Shown piece by piece: positions 47,701 to 60,376 of a stretch of 64,000 bases of DNA. Source of the stretch: Bombus terrestris. Its lineage: Eukaryota > Arthropoda > Insecta > Hymenoptera > Apidae. Position numbers and translations under genes: made by a program. Under the pieces are notes generated by a model. The model was not told the DNA's origin. It saw nothing but the letters and a program-made list of their open reading frames with translations, and did not search any database. The DNA lies in the NCBI RefSeq assembly GCF_910591885.1, contig NC_063281.1:8385700-8449699 (forward strand). Reading direction: 5' to 3'. Position 1 is the stretch's first letter, and the number at the start of each line of letters is the position of its first letter.

Positions 47701-49323
47701 ATCCGGTTCATTATTTTCCACCGCCACTGTTTATTTCTACCTTGTACCTTGCCGCTTATGGAACAAGTTCTTTGCACGGTCGAATAAAATGGCAGAACGA
47801 CTAGCTCTCACCGATTGTTAGACGATTCGTCCTAACAGTTCGTGAGAAAATAATCGTGCCGAGTCGTTGATTTGTAGCTTCTTCGATCGGACGTAATAGG
47901 AACGACGATTAATTCCACGGATCTTTGATTATGCAGGAATTCCTCTGATTCAATACAGATAATTACGATACTCGGTCTTCGTTCGTTCTTCCATGCTAAC
48001 GAATCATTAAAATAGGCTCTGACTATTAAGACAGTCGAACCGCTGTAACGAAAGTTTGTTTATTCGTTGAACGAAAATGACAATTCAACTCAGTACCTTC
48101 TGAAATTACTTTAATTTTTATCTACACTGTGCTATGGAAATACTCATCGATCTACTTTTCATTCTTGAGAAAAGAAACTAATGCCAATGCTAAAATGCGT
48201 CAAGTAAAAATCATTTAACACGCTGGCGCGCTGTTTCGTTCGTGCCTTCTTGAATAACATTTGACTTTTATTCCGGTTTTCGTTAAATTGCATTTTTATA
48301 AATTAAAATTGGAAACGTATATGGCGTGAAACACACGCCGCCTGATGGTAAAAAGAAGATGTGGCCCACCGGTGGGTCACGCCGGTTTTACTTAAATTTT
48401 ACGCGCCAGATATAAGCACGATAGTCGAGTCTCATAACAGCGCTAATGGAATTTCAATATCTTTCGTACAACGCGTACAAATGTTCGACTACTTTCCGTG
48501 TGTATGCGCGAAATATCAATCTTACAAAACAAGGCCAAAAATTTCATAGGAATCGGGCAATCGAATGAACAGAAATTTTTTGAGAGGGGTAGGAAAACCA
48601 CCTTTGGTGATGGACGCATCGAAATCGCGTGGATGGCAGACGAGATCGAGGGCAAAGTCCGGAGTCGTGCGAACGAATATTAATATAATCGCGGCAGGCA
48701 GAAATCCACAGGCGAAGTAAAGAATGATATAATAGGCGGCCCGTAAGGGATGCGTCTGCGAGCGAGAGGGCGAGCCGGCCGAAGACGAAGTGTTCTCATT
48801 ATACCGGCTGATTTATGCGCGTGCCACCTCTCGCAGTCGCGGGATTCTAGGTTAGAAATAAAGTTAAAAGAAAAATAAGGCTTACGGGGTGCAAAGTCGA
48901 GAAAGGGCGGCGGAGGGTGCGGAATATATTACAAAAATAAGCTCAGAGCTGCGTGGAGGAGCATCGAGGAAAAAAACTTTTGAAACTGCGAACTCCCGGA
49001 GATCGATGTCTCTTTTCTTCGCGAGAGGGCTTCGCTCGCTTGCCTCTCGAGAGGAAAATACCGCGAGAGGAATAAATATTTTCCCGCGAAATTGTCGGAG
49101 AGCGAAGTTGCTTCTTCGTGTTAATGAGACCCGTTCTACCAAAAAAAGAAGTCGAGTCGCGTGATTTTATTTCACCGAGTTTCTCTTCGATCCATGTAAC
49201 TTTTTCTTATTTTCTCTGATCTTCTTCGGTGAGAATCAAGGAGTGACTGATTGGAGGTTTGAAAGCGCAGGTTTCTGGAAGATCTAAAACAATGGCGATA
49301 CTAATCGTACGTTTCTCTTGCAG
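44800..49323. other. no convincing gene; likely intron upstream of the 49.3 kb exon
   Basis: Unique sequence. A 173-codon minus-strand open frame (47256-47777) has no splice or family support. The second octamer motif (47646) and purine-rich runs at 48.8-49.15 kb are the only standouts. Confidence 0.4.
47646..47669 (+). promoter_or_regulatory. octamer-containing composite motif, copy B
   Basis: ATGCAAATGAAGCGCAC followed by AATGTAC; matches copy A at 37449 over about 22 positions with one gap. Confidence 0.3.
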
Positions 49324-49431
49324 GGACACATCGGTGAGAATCCGTTCGATAACGGTTCGTGGGGAAAGGAACAGTTCCAACCATCGACGGTTCCTTGGCA
49401 GCTGAATCCGCGCGGCCACGCTCGTCCCAGT
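49324..49431 (+). CDS. best-supported coding exon, unknown protein
   Basis: The acceptor (GTACGTTTCTCTTGCAG) has a branch-site match ACTAAT about 20 bases upstream, and the donor AGT|GTGAGTAA follows 108 bases later. Phase 0 is open throughout (36 codons), while the other two frames close after 26 and 3 codons. The peptide is rich in Gly, Pro, Asn and Trp (ENPFDNGSWGKEQ, then STVPWQLNPRGHARPS), which suggests a flexible segment rather than a folded core. No signal peptide, membrane span or named motif is present, and I cannot assign the gene. Exon phase is 0/0, so it could be a cassette exon. Upstream exons in matching phase were not found nearby, which implies a large intron. Downstream, acceptors at 49781 and 49850 would continue the same frame. 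Confidence 0.5.
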
Positions 49432-49781
49432 GTGAGTAATCCACAATACATACGTATTTCGTCCGTTTTCTGTCTGAACGCCAAAAAATAAATGAAGAAC
49501 GAAAAGGGAGGAACGCGGAGAGAAAAGGGGAAGAAAAGAGGGAAAAGAGAGTGAATAAAATAGGAAAAGGGTAGAGAGGGTAGATAGGGTAATTGTAAAA
49601 GAAGAGCGCGCGAAGCAAAGCCACTTTGGAGGAGAATATAACGCGCAGTCAGAATCCTGTCCGACACAAGGGCTCGGTGTCTGAAATTTGTAATTCCGGC
49701 TTGGATAAGAATACTATCCCTCGGTGGGAGGGTGAGTAACGACCACGGAAAAAGAAATCCGGCCACTCATTGTGTCCGCAG
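49432..49781 (+). other. proposed intron with purine-rich body
   Basis: The proposed intron starts GTGAGTAATCC, then runs through about 150 bases of A/G-rich DNA (49500-49620). A second donor-like site, AGG|GTGAGTAAC, lies at 49731. The frame before it (containing NSGLDKNTIPRWE) lacks a decent acceptor, so I read it as a decoy or as an alternative first exon. Confidence 0.3.
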
Positions 49782-49884
49782 GTAGCAAAAATGCTAGAGG
49801 GGCATCGTTCGCTGCTTTTCTCCGAGCGTTTTCTTCTCTCTTTTTCGCAGGACACGACACGGTCACTACCGTCCTCTCGTAGTA

Positions 49885-49916
<32 letters not shown>

Positions 49917-49981
49917 TGCCAACCACCAACCAACCCCCCCCCCCATTTTTCCTTCTTCTGGCCGCCTCGGTCCTGTTGAAA
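49782..49981 (+). CDS. candidate downstream exon with poly-arginine repeat
   Basis: Two acceptors, CATTGTGTCCGCAG (exon from 49782) and a much better CTTCTCTCTTTTTCGCAG (exon from 49851), differ by exactly 69 bases. Both continue phase 0 from the 49324-49431 exon. The shared frame reads through (CGT)10 as ten arginines, then a Pro-rich tail, to TGA near 49979. A ten-arginine tract is unusual for a protein and may mean that the repeat is really in a UTR or intron. In the other frames the repeat would encode poly-Val or poly-Ser. Splicing to either site is inferred. Confidence 0.22.
49887..49916 (+). repeat. (CGT)10 microsatellite
   Basis: Ten perfect CGT units, followed shortly by a (C)11 run at 49934-49944. 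Confidence 0.95.
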
Positions 49982-52152
49982 ACCACCCTCTTACTCGCTC
50001 GCGCTACTCACTCTGCGCACCAACTCGTCCTGTCACCCGGTATTTATAATACGCTTTGTTTTCCCTGGGCTATTTGTCTTGGGCTCTCGGTTCCTTCGCT
50101 AACGTTATTATCTCGCGTTTTATTTTTATTTAATTCCAGCCTGCTACCGCGTCCTCTACCATCTAACTCGCGCCCCATCCATTGCTGCTGTTACTCTCTC
50201 GACCGACCACTCCGCCGACGCCCGGCGCCGTCGTTACTTATCCGTCGACGACCCTTAACGAGCGAAACGTGTCCTACGATTTAGGGAAAACTTTACGCGC
50301 CCGAAGTAATTTCTCCTTTTTACCTTTCTTCGCCGATTTGCCTCTCGATCTTGATCCTTCGTACCGATCGTCGCCAATTGGGCATACAAAATTGAAAGAT
50401 TTGGTCAAGTCGAGGGTTGGCAGCGCCGGTACTTTCGATTTTATATTTCACGTAATCGCCTCTTACAAAGGAACAATGAATCGTTTGTCTTGCCCGAAGG
50501 AAAGAATAGAATTGCGTACGTAATCGCTACGATGCGCGTGAAACTTGCATTACGACGCGATTGGATCGTTTAGGCGGTTTATTTACCCATGTACTCGAGC
50601 CAAACGGCAACTTGATATATCGTTATTTAAAAGAATGCACATTTTCACGAAATGCCAGGACGGAGGGGGGAGGGGGGCCGTGACGTAAACGTTGTATTGT
50701 AACGCAAATAATGCGCGTGCTGGTAAAGTTAAATAAACGGAGAGTGACGTGCAATCTAAATCGTACGCGATACGAAGCAACGAGGAACGAACGTAACACG
50801 CAATTGCCAACGTGGTTAATGTAACCAGCTTCGTCGTATTTTACCAGCGATTTACATCGACGATCCGGGCGCCAATATCCGCGTTCAAGTATCGTTGGAT
50901 TTAATTTTATCGAATAGTAACCGTATCGTCTTATTGCGATACAACGTCTTCATTCACCGATGCTTATGCGCACGACACAACGTGCGAATCACACCCACAC
51001 GAGTTTACAGTTGGTATACACACGGTTAAGAGAAAAAAAAATAAATAACGTTTATCTTGGCTTTTACGTGCGATAGGGAAGCAAAGTCGATGCCGCCCAC
51101 GCACGTAGCCGGCTCTAGGAAAAAACCATTCGTGCCACTTTGCACGTACGTGTGCGTCAAGCATGTTTATTGAAATCGTTTCGTTTCGGCGTGTCAGTGT
51201 GCCGATACACTGCCACGAATATCGTACGTATCCTTGCTGCACGCAATCATGTAAGACGCTTAAGATCGCTTTTGCATCGTGATCAGACTTACAATTTGTC
51301 TTCTATTTCTACGTTCGAACGTACCAATTTCATCGAGAACTTTTCATCCGAACTCCGAAAAAATCGTAGGTATAGCGTTTACCTTTCGTTTAAATCGCGT
51401 CGAAACGAAGATACTATAGCGAGACGTATAACAGAATAATAATGCTAATCGCAAGTTTCGATGATTCAAAATTACATCGAAAGTGATAGGATGATTTTGA
51501 GTGTCCTACATTTTGCGAATCGATGTTGCCTCGTTCCATATATTTTACACTAGAATTACCAGGATAATCGAAACGACTATTTCACGTTTTTTTTATAGAA
51601 ACTTTATAGATTTGCGACAGTGTAATTTTGGGAATTCAGATGATTTTCAGTTAAGTGAAATGATTCCAGTTTAAATAATTGCACGTAATTCGAAATATGG
51701 GTGGAACTACTAATATAGATGAAAGAACCTAAATTCCACCGTATATTGGCACGCGTACAAAAAGACTATCGTTTCAATACATTCCGCATTACCCGTTCTA
51801 AATCTCTGCCATTCTTCTGCTTCTTTTACCACGTTTGCTGTTCTAACGTAACGTTACAATGTTTCCGTGTTCGATAAAGGAAAAGTTAAACAACGTTTTC
51901 CACAAGGACGAGCGATGATTCGTCTAGGCGCGGGAAGAGGATGCCCGTAGAAGAGATATTATGCATGCGACTTGGAACACGTATTCGTCGCTTTCTAAGA
52001 AGCCAACAAACGCGCATAGGTTGCCAGGAACACAGCTCGATTCCACGATACACGCGCGAAAAACGCTCGTAGGCTAGTCGCTTACGTATGTGAGTACGGG
52101 ACAATGAGATCATCGGTGACTCTACACAAACGTACCTTGTCGTTGGAAAGAC

Positions 52153-52160
52153 TGACGTCA
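52153..52160. promoter_or_regulatory. CRE-like site TGACGTCA
   Basis: Second perfect CRE palindrome in the window; about two on a random basis would not be surprising. Confidence 0.2.
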
Positions 52161-52749
52161 ACAGTTTCGGCTGGTTTCGTTGACTTCGCGAATGATTCTC
52201 GCCCGATACGATGATATCAGGAAGACTAATGCCGATCGTGCACGTGCAAACGTTATACCTGGCCGACTCGTTCGATCCTGTTTCATTAAACATCGTAACC
52301 GCTCGAATAAACTGGCCGCGCTGGTTCTCTGCGCCTTGCGAAATAATTAAAGGCGGTTGAATTTATCGCGACCGATCGGCAGACGCGATTAGAACTCGGT
52401 GAATTTCGCGACGGTATTATAAACCGCTCGCCACGTACACTCACCAACCAAGAGGTAGATGGGAAATGTTTCTTTTTTTTTTCCCTTTTTTTTCGGCGCG
52501 TGGAAATATCGATGAAATTTAAAAGGGGGTTGAAACGCTACGATCTCCTTCGAAACGTAATCCGGAGCGCTCTTTCGTCCGTGGGCAATATGAATCGCGA
52601 GAAAAATCAGAACCGGATGGGGGTGGCAGATCTTAGCCCCGGTCTCTTCCCTCGCAACCCCTGGGTTTTAAGATATGCAGGGCACAACGCACGCTTTCCT
52701 AGCGGGACTATTTTAATACGAATGAGAGGGGCGGGCTGGTTCGAGACGA

Positions 52750-52784
52750 AAAGAGAGAAAGAGAGAGAGAGAGAAAGAGAGAGT
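52750..52784 (+). repeat. GA-rich imperfect microsatellite
   Basis: Interrupted (GA)n with AAAG interruptions on the plus strand. Confidence 0.9.
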
Positions 52785-55700
52785 ATTGCCTGAGAAGATC
52801 TACTTCTTGATTACAGAACTTTTTACCTAATTACATAACATTGTTACCATTTACAAAGTCGCAGCCGGGTATACGTCGCCTGACTACTAATTAGGAAGCC
52901 CGATTAGCGGCGAGGCGAACGAGATCACGCCTCCTACGTGTCCGATAAATTTCGTGCGATTCCCTCGAGCTACCGCTTCTTTAATGAAATCTCAAAGATT
53001 CCATTGATCTTTCAAATGGAAAAATCCTGTCCTCGTAGATTGCTTCCATTACGTATATGTTTGCGTAACGTTATTAATTTAAAGTCCGTGGCAGTACAAG
53101 AATTTAGAAATGGTCGAGTTTATTCGTAGAAGCGGAGCTTCTTATCGGAAAGATGTAAGCTCACGGAGAGATAGTCATGCGCAAGGGACGCGTTCTCGAC
53201 GATGCAGACATTAAGACGTCTGGTCCTCGACCTCCGTTTCCCATCCCTTTGCTCGCCTCTCCCCTTCCCTATTTTTTACCCCCACCCCACCCCTGTAGGT
53301 GGTCTAGCCCGTTAGACGGCGCTGGTTTACCCCGTCTTCATTGTCCTCTAATTCTCATCTGATCCTCACATTACGTAATTTTCTCTTTATTATTTTATAA
53401 TTCCTGTGACTCTCCGCTCCTCTCTCAAACACAGTTTCGCGTCCGCGTTCATTCGACTTCACGGCCCGCACGAACTCATCCTACACCACGCATACTAATG
53501 CATCCTCGCATTTATTAATTATTCCCTGCTAGTTACCGCAGCTTTTCGTCCCCGACGGTTGTTCCTTCTCCGCCGCGTAATGATAGATTAAACCTCCTAG
53601 ATTCGGCGACGGACAATGTACCTCACGTACTCGACGTTTCTACGGTCTCCTCGCTTATCTCGCAGGATTTTTCAGCCGTTCGGCTCGCACGTTTCATTAT
53701 TCGCCACTCTAGAGTTTCCTGACTTTGCCACGGAAATACAGATTGCCGTGAAAAGTGTGTGGATTTAAATAAATTTCGAAATCCTCCAACGAAGCGATTC
53801 TGTCGGAAGTAGAAAGTTGTTCAACATATCGATAACTAAATTCTTTTTCCATTTCCTTCGTTTTTACGTACTCGACGATGTAGCAAACGGAAATTTTTAC
53901 GTCGAATTCCGATCTCGATACCTTCGGGAATTTAATTCCCTTTTAACGTCGGAGGCGATTCCTTTTCATGGCAGTCGCAAATGTTTAATTGGCTCGACCT
54001 AGAGGCAGCCAGTGGCTACATTAATTGCATCGTATTGCCAAGGGTGGTTCGAGCAGGTGGCTGTCTAACTGTGGATCAGGCAAAAGCAACGGCATGGCCA
54101 GTGGAAAAGGCGGCTTGCATTGAATGCTAAACAAAAGCTAATTTATATCCGGAGGTCGGGCCTTTGCCGGAGATCGGGAGATGAATGGCTATACTTCTTG
54201 CATACCAAGTAACCCGCCAACTCCTGAAGGACTACGGAGTTAAAGATCTCGGGGGATGTTTCCTTCGGGGTAGTCACTCGTATCCCCGAATCTCCCATTT
54301 ACCGCGAGATGGTGGACTACATTTTCGAATGTTTCAAAAATTACTTCGTCGACATCTGAACACACCTCGAATACATTAAACATTCTATCTTCCATTGTTA
54401 CGTATGAATATACACAATGATTGTTATTTCAGAAAACACACGTGGCCTAAGCGATTGATTCTGAAATGTAAATTGAAAAGTTATTGCAATATAAGCTTCG
54501 GGATTGATGTCGAAATTAAAAGTTTGGAACAAACGGTAGGAAATGAAGGGCGGGAATATTCCCTTTAGGGTTGCCGCCCTTAAAATTCGACCGAGAACGG
54601 GCGTTCAATAATCATACATCCCCTTGAAGAACTCGGCATCGTTGTACGTTACCCTTTCGATAATCAACGAAGTTGCTGGTCGAAGATCGGCAGACGTCGT
54701 CGAGGAAACTGGGTGCTGTTGGTTAAATCTCGCGAATTTAGCAAACGGAAAGTTCCGTTTCTAATTCTCTTCTCTGTCGCTTCTCTCCAAAAGCCAACTA
54801 TTTTTCATAAAATAGACGTCTCATCTAATTCTTCTACCTCGGAGGAAATTTCCAAAATTACTTACCGATAATACGATAGTTTCTCGAAAAAAAGGAGGGG
54901 TAATATGGAGAAAAAAAGAAATATTGGATCTCCCGAAGCAACGTCCCCGACGTAATCAAAAGAAAGTTGGCTACGTTGGTAAATCTCGAAATGAGATTTG
55001 TCGTGGCCAGTTTTTTCTCGTCCCGATCAAAATTCTATTCCCCTGACTTGCACGTTGTACGTATCATGAAATTTTAATCTTGTTGAAAAAGTTTCGTTCT
55101 TCGATCCTTCCTTTCGAGGAGAGAGAAAAGGGGAAGGAGACGCGAGCGACTTTCGGAGAGGAGAGAAGCCTGTTGATTCTGACGGCCGGTGTTGGATGGG
55201 AAACATCGTCTAGCCGGCGTTGAACTTTCTCGATACACAAGGCAACATAGCAACACAACACGGTAAAGCACAACAAGTGGGGGGGATGCTGGGGGTGGAA
55301 AGCTCGATAGATATACAGCCAGCCGTAGCTGGAGAGGCGCGCGTCGCCAGCACCACGTGCTTTCAACCCCTCCTCAACGCCTCTCTCCTCCTCCCTTTTA
55401 CCGTCTGTCTTCCTCTCTTTCGCTCACTCTAAACAACCCCTCTACCCACTGATCGGCCGACCGTGTACACCCCTGTCATCCCCCACGCGTGGGAAACGCA
55501 GCCTCTGCCGCGAAACACCACGTGCTGTTGCTCGACACACCTCTTTTCAACCTGTTTTATTGCTTGACCCTGTTCGATATATCACGTGGAAATTGATTGA
55601 TTTTTTTCTCCGAGCTTTGAAGAATGTTTCATCGTGTCTTTTCAAACAGGTTAATCTAGTATGTGCTTGGAAAATTTAAACGAAATAAAAGGAAATCCAT

Positions 55701-55937
55701 TTTCATAGGATCGAAATTTTATCGAATAAATATTCTTCGAAAATCTTTTCATTTTTTCTCGATTCCGTTAAATACATAATAGAAGAGGATTACATTGATT
55801 CTGAGAAACGCTATAAACTTTACAAACGAACATAATACAAACTAAGGAGGACAGAATTCCGTCGCATAGGAAAATTGTATCCTGTGATTCCGACTTATTT
55901 TTCTATTTACGTAGAAAGTGATAACATATGCGATAAA

Positions 55938-56144
55938 ATGCTGCAAACGATGCTAATAAGGGTTGATCTTTCCCTCGATCCGATATTAACGAGCGACGAA
56001 ATCCAAGGAGGCGAGTCGAGTCGAATTAGGTATGCCAACGTAACCGAGACGTGCAACCTTGTAAATAGATGTCTGGATCGTGTGAACGTTTCCACCATAT
56101 CGCTATACTCGGCAAGAAAGGGCTACAACGTCGGAAGTTCGTAG
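55938..56144 (+). CDS. candidate ORF or exon, 68 codons from ATG
   Basis: The frame is open from a TAA near 55833 for about 103 codons, with the first ATG at 55938 (AAAATG, A at -3) and TAG at 56142-56144. The peptide is of natural composition: LIRVDLSLDPILTSDEIQG, then an N-glycosylation-type NVTE, then RCLDRVNVSTISLYSARKG. Codon choice looks coding-like in places. There are no splice sites, signal peptide or recognisable domain, and the antisense frame is also open for 64 codons. Consistent with a small gene, an exon with undetected borders, or chance. Confidence 0.22.
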   Translation: MLQTMLIRVDLSLDPILTSDEIQGGESSRIRYANVTETCNLVNRCLDRVNVSTISLYSARKGYNVGSS

Positions 56145-57499
56145 ATACGAGCTGGCAGAACAGTAGCTGATTCTCTCTATATATGCTCCAACTTCTTACA
56201 TGCACGCGTATGCACGCCGGTAATTAGTGACTTAATGAAGGGGAGGCTCGAGACTCTGTAAATAATTACCAACAGGCGTGATCTCACGCTCGAGTATTCG
56301 CAGCTTGCGATTTCGATCTCGAACAGCGCGAAAAGGGCACCAAGTTTTTAAGCACGCTCGCGTGTCCCGGTATCGCGTTATCTTTAATTTAATAACCGCC
56401 GCGTTATTTGAATTTTCGTCCTTGGACTTTTAGTTTCTCGAAGGACGGAACTTCGCTTTTCGATCGCGCAGCGCGATAATTAACTGGAATAGAGAAAAGC
56501 CTTTGTCAATTTTTTCCGGGCCAGTTGGAATTTAGGTCCGCGTTAAATTTCTAGGATCGATACACGAGAAGACGATGAACTTGCTCTATTTTTTTCATTC
56601 GATGTCCGGTCTACGAGTTTTAATTAAATCTGCATCGCGCGTCCCTTCACGTTGAACTCCGTCGCTGGCGGAAGCATAGCGGTTCGATTCGGGCGGAGGA
56701 AACCGCTTTACGACATGCATTATTCCGTAGGGTTGTAAAAGAAACATAGTTTTTGATTTTACGTCCTGCCGGTAATTTTTGTCCTACCGCTCGTTACGAA
56801 TGTCAGACTTCGGGATAAGGGATGTCCGAGTCGCGTAGCCCGCAAACGTGACTTCTCTTTCCTCCACTGAAACGTACCAAGGGAGAAAATCCCCTTTTAT
56901 CTTCGCCTCTTCCCCATTCGTTCGTGTACATACATGACTTCTTTAACGTTCCCGCAGAGTTTCGATTTCCTTCGCCTGTGCTCGTTACCCCTCCCCCCTG
57001 GTCTGGAGGGTAGACTTCTTTTCTTCGCTACATCGGACAATATATAACAAAAGTTGGAGTCGACGGACAAAGGAAATGCGACTAATCAGTATCAGACTGA
57101 TCATTTACCCAAACGAGTGCCACCTCATTTTTCGAAAACTTTTCCCTTTGAATCTAACTACGAGGACGATCGAGCGTCTCGCGAATATCCCTCCATGGAG
57201 AAACTCGAAACACGTGCATTTAATCGTGCACTTAATCTGAACAGGCTGAAGGGGATGAATTCGGTTTCCATCGACTCGTCGTGACAGGGCATAGAAATCA
57301 AATGACCCAAAGTAATTCCGACTGCATCTCCAGACATTACTTGGCCCTGATCAATACGTACGTCCTTCCCCTGCCGCTCTCTCGCTAGGTAGACGCGTAC
57401 GCGGTAACGTCCCGACGGTAGTTCGCATCTCAAGGAGAGAGAGGTGAAAAAAAGGAAGTTCCACGAGAGGGGTTGAGGGAGGGGCAGCGGAAAGGGATT
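56145..57499. other. no convincing gene; overlapping open frames at 57.05-57.43 kb
   Basis: At 57054-57433 both strands hold open frames of natural composition (plus: SNYEDDRASREYPSMEKLE; minus: RVRVYLARERQGKDVRIDQG). One strand being coding could explain the other, but neither has an ATG or clean splice borders. The rest is unique sequence. Confidence 0.4.
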
Positions 57500-57964
57500 C
57501 CGCGAGTCTGCGGTAATCGCGCCCGCTCGCGAGCATCTCTCCTCTACTCGAACTCCTCGCTTCGCCCCCTATCTTTTTTTCCTCTTTCTTTTTTCCTTTC
57601 CTTCCCCCGAAAGCTTGGCTGGTAGAAGGGGCACAAGCACGGTTTAAGGGGGGTCACGTGGAACGGCGTGAATACCGAGTGGGCGGATGGCACTGCTAGC
57701 TGGCAGAGCAGAGGCGAATATTGCGCGCGCATTTGAACGTGTGTGTGAATAGAACACATACTCCGGTTGCCTCGTGTTGTATCCTTTACGCTACTCTGTA
57801 CGAGCATGCGTCTCAGCCACCGGCGGATTTTCGTCTACGTACGTACATACGTACGAAACACACATGCATTTAGCCGAAACGATTTTAAAGCAGGATAGTG
57901 GCGGCGGAGTAGTCCAGGAGGAGACGACGGTGGTGGCGGTGGAGTTGATACGATGGTAGTAGTG

Positions 57965-57983
57965 GGTGGCGGTGGTGGTGGAG
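57965..57983 (+). repeat. GGT/GGC triplet run
   Basis: GGTGGCGGTGGTGGTGGAG-type triplets; imperfect. Confidence 0.85.
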
Positions 57984-58405
57984 GAGCTTGGTTCTCCCTG
58001 CTACGGAAGATAGAACTGGTGGTGGAGCTCCAGAAGTAGTGGATAGAGGAAAGAGAGGATGGCAGTAGCGGTGACGTTGGCGCGAGTAGAGGGGGAGGTA
58101 GAGAAGAGAATAGAGATCGGCGAGATCTCCTCTCTTAGCCTCGACGAGCGAGACGAACGGAGGAGTGGAGAACGGATGGACGAGTGAGCCAGGACGAGTT
58201 GGAGCGAGAGAGGCAGAGGGATGCGGACAGAGTGACAGAGATGGAGAATGAGAGGAACGGGCGTGTAGGCGGACCAGAGAGAGGAATTCCACGGAGGCGT
58301 GTCTTCCCCGGCGCACCAGGTGCAAAGGTGCGCGAACGCGACGTTGCCACGCCTTTTCCACGGGGCGACGTGGCCTACAACTGCACGACGTCGACGTCGA
58401 CAGCC

Positions 58406-58428
58406 ACGACGACGACGACGACGACGAC
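58406..58428 (+). repeat. (ACG)n microsatellite
   Basis: Seven ACG units, with further ACG/AGG triplets to about 58455. Confidence 0.9.
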
Positions 58429-58572
58429 AACGACGAGGAGGACGACGAGGTCGACGTAATAACGGCCCTCTTCGTCTAACGACGGTCGACCAAGAATTTT
58501 CTGCCTTCCACCCGTGGAACGTCTAGCTGGGACACATCCCCCTTCTCGTTGCCTTGCTTTTCTACCTTTCTC

Positions 58573-58578
<6 letters not shown>

Positions 58579-58607
<29 letters not shown>
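58579..58607 (+). repeat. (CT)14 microsatellite
   Basis: Perfect CT run directly upstream of the CTTACAG acceptor look-alike at 58627. Confidence 0.95.
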
Positions 58608-58610
<3 letters not shown>

Positions 58611-60349
58611 TCGCCTTGCTCTTACAGGCTGTACCACCTACCCCCTACCAATTTCGCATAGGGGGTACTATGTTAACGGACGGGTTGTGTCCAACCCAAC
58701 CATCCAGAATCCAGCTTCTGGTGTCAACGTCCCGAAGTTTCCACGAGCTACTCTCCTGAATATGCACCTTCTACGTTTTCGGTGTACAGGGGGCGGACGA
58801 GGTTGGAGTGAGATGACACGACGACGCTGCGAGATGGAGAAGGGTGGCACGAGCTGGCAAGGTAGCGGTGGCATGTGGGGAGGAAACTGGGGGGGTGGTT
58901 GAACAGGGCAGACTGGGGCGCAAAGCGGGATTCTTTCTGCCTTGCAGGATGCTCGCGACTGGAATGCAGGATTACGGTATTCAGCATCACGTAATGCATC
59001 CGTGTTAGGTGCACGGTAAACAGAAATGGCGCGAGCACGCGGACGTGATCGCACGATATCGAACTCCAACGATTTCGCCATATTCTCCATTCGTTCGTCT
59101 CCACCATCTATAGACCTTGTCTTCGAACAAATTTTCGCAGGGGGATGTTCGACGCGCGTAATTTTACTTCGCCAGGAATGCTGATTTCTTCTTTCGTTTA
59201 TTCTTTTCTACGGCTTTCACAATTTCTTGGGAATAGAAAATCCTAAGGATCGTAAGGAATTTGAACGAAAAACCGGTACTGTGTATGTACGTCAATTAGA
59301 TTTATATATTACGGATCATTGGAACGGACATAAAGTATAGGACGATGTAACGCGGACGTCTGGACCAGGGTATAAAATAAATCGTTTCAGGGGAACGAAT
59401 ATCGCGTTACGATCCATCCGTATTAGGAGATAGAAAGGTGGAATTGAAGCTCGATAAACGTATTTGAAGTACTCGGAGGTTTCCAAACACGGAACCAGCC
59501 GGAGATCCGCGCGATTCGCTCCGAGTAATACTTATATCTCGTTACACACGGTGTCCCTGCTATTAATTATTCTCCATCTCGCTCGCTGCCGTGGCTAGCT
59601 CTCGAAACGCTTCGATTACGGTTTCCTCTCCGACAGTGAAGTGCACGTTCTTCCGTATGACAATTGATTTAATATAGCACTCTGCGTATTCTAGCGGACT
59701 GGTAAAAAATTTATAAAAGATAAATACTGTTCGAATTTATTTTTTACATCGACACTGTCGTTAATCCTCGTTCCTTGTCGTTCTCTTCTTATCGTCATTG
59801 TAGCCAATTTTTTTCGAGAACGTATAATATACCTCTTCCGAATGTTGAACGCAAGTTACCGTTTTCATATATTCGAAGAAAATTGAGACTTTTATTGGAA
59901 GAAGTTACAACTTATTCTATTTACAATAATTGAACAAGAAGTCATAGGAAGAAACTGACGCTAACAGAATAGACTATTGGATTAACCGTTCCATTTAATT
60001 TTGCACGATTGAATTAAAAGCTGAGTCAAGGTCCTACGACCCGATTTCATCGTGAAATTTGGTTCCTTTCCTTCTCCTGAAAGCTCTTCTCGTTTCGAAA
60101 ATATTACGATAAGCGATGCATCGTTCCGTACGCGACATTTCGCATCTCCGTAATTGTTAGTCCTTCGTCGTGGTTATTGCATCCTTCTGTCGTTTGGCTC
60201 GATATCTTCGCTCGTCCCCTCTTCGTCCTTTTGTATAACAATTCTCGTATGCTCCATCACCGTCTCCATGCAACTTTCCTCTTCTCTTCTCCTCCATAGT
60301 TCTACTTACACCACTTCCACCTGGCAGTTCGTCTCTCCAATCCTCCATT

Positions 60350-60376
60350 TCTCTCCCTCTCTCTCTCTTTCTCTCA
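60350..60376 (+). repeat. CT-rich microsatellite
   Basis: Imperfect (CT)n ending in TTTCTCTCAG. Confidence 0.9.

Larger units (their letters stand above)
49982..55937. other. no convincing gene
   Basis: Unique sequence. A pyrimidine-rich plus strand runs at 53.2-53.3 kb and ends in an excellent CCACCCCTGTAG acceptor, followed by only 20 open codons. Minus-strand donor look-alikes lie near 50008, 52443 and 54850, without matching acceptors and frames. The 55.1-55.4 kb block is GC-rich. Confidence 0.45.

Noticed and set aside
47256..47777. 173-codon minus-strand open frame
   Set aside because: Length is within chance expectation for 128 kb of strand; no domain or splice sites.
56685..56705. 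GGTTCGATTCGGG, resembling a tRNA B box
   Set aside because: No A box at the right distance and no T-stem pairing.
57054..57433. Overlapping natural-looking frames on both strands
   Set aside because: Neither has an ATG start nor credible splice borders; cannot decide the strand.
57885..58430. 181-codon minus-strand frame beginning with serine and arginine runs
   Set aside because: It is the reverse reading of triplet and purine repeats; the Ser, His and Arg runs come from the microsatellites.
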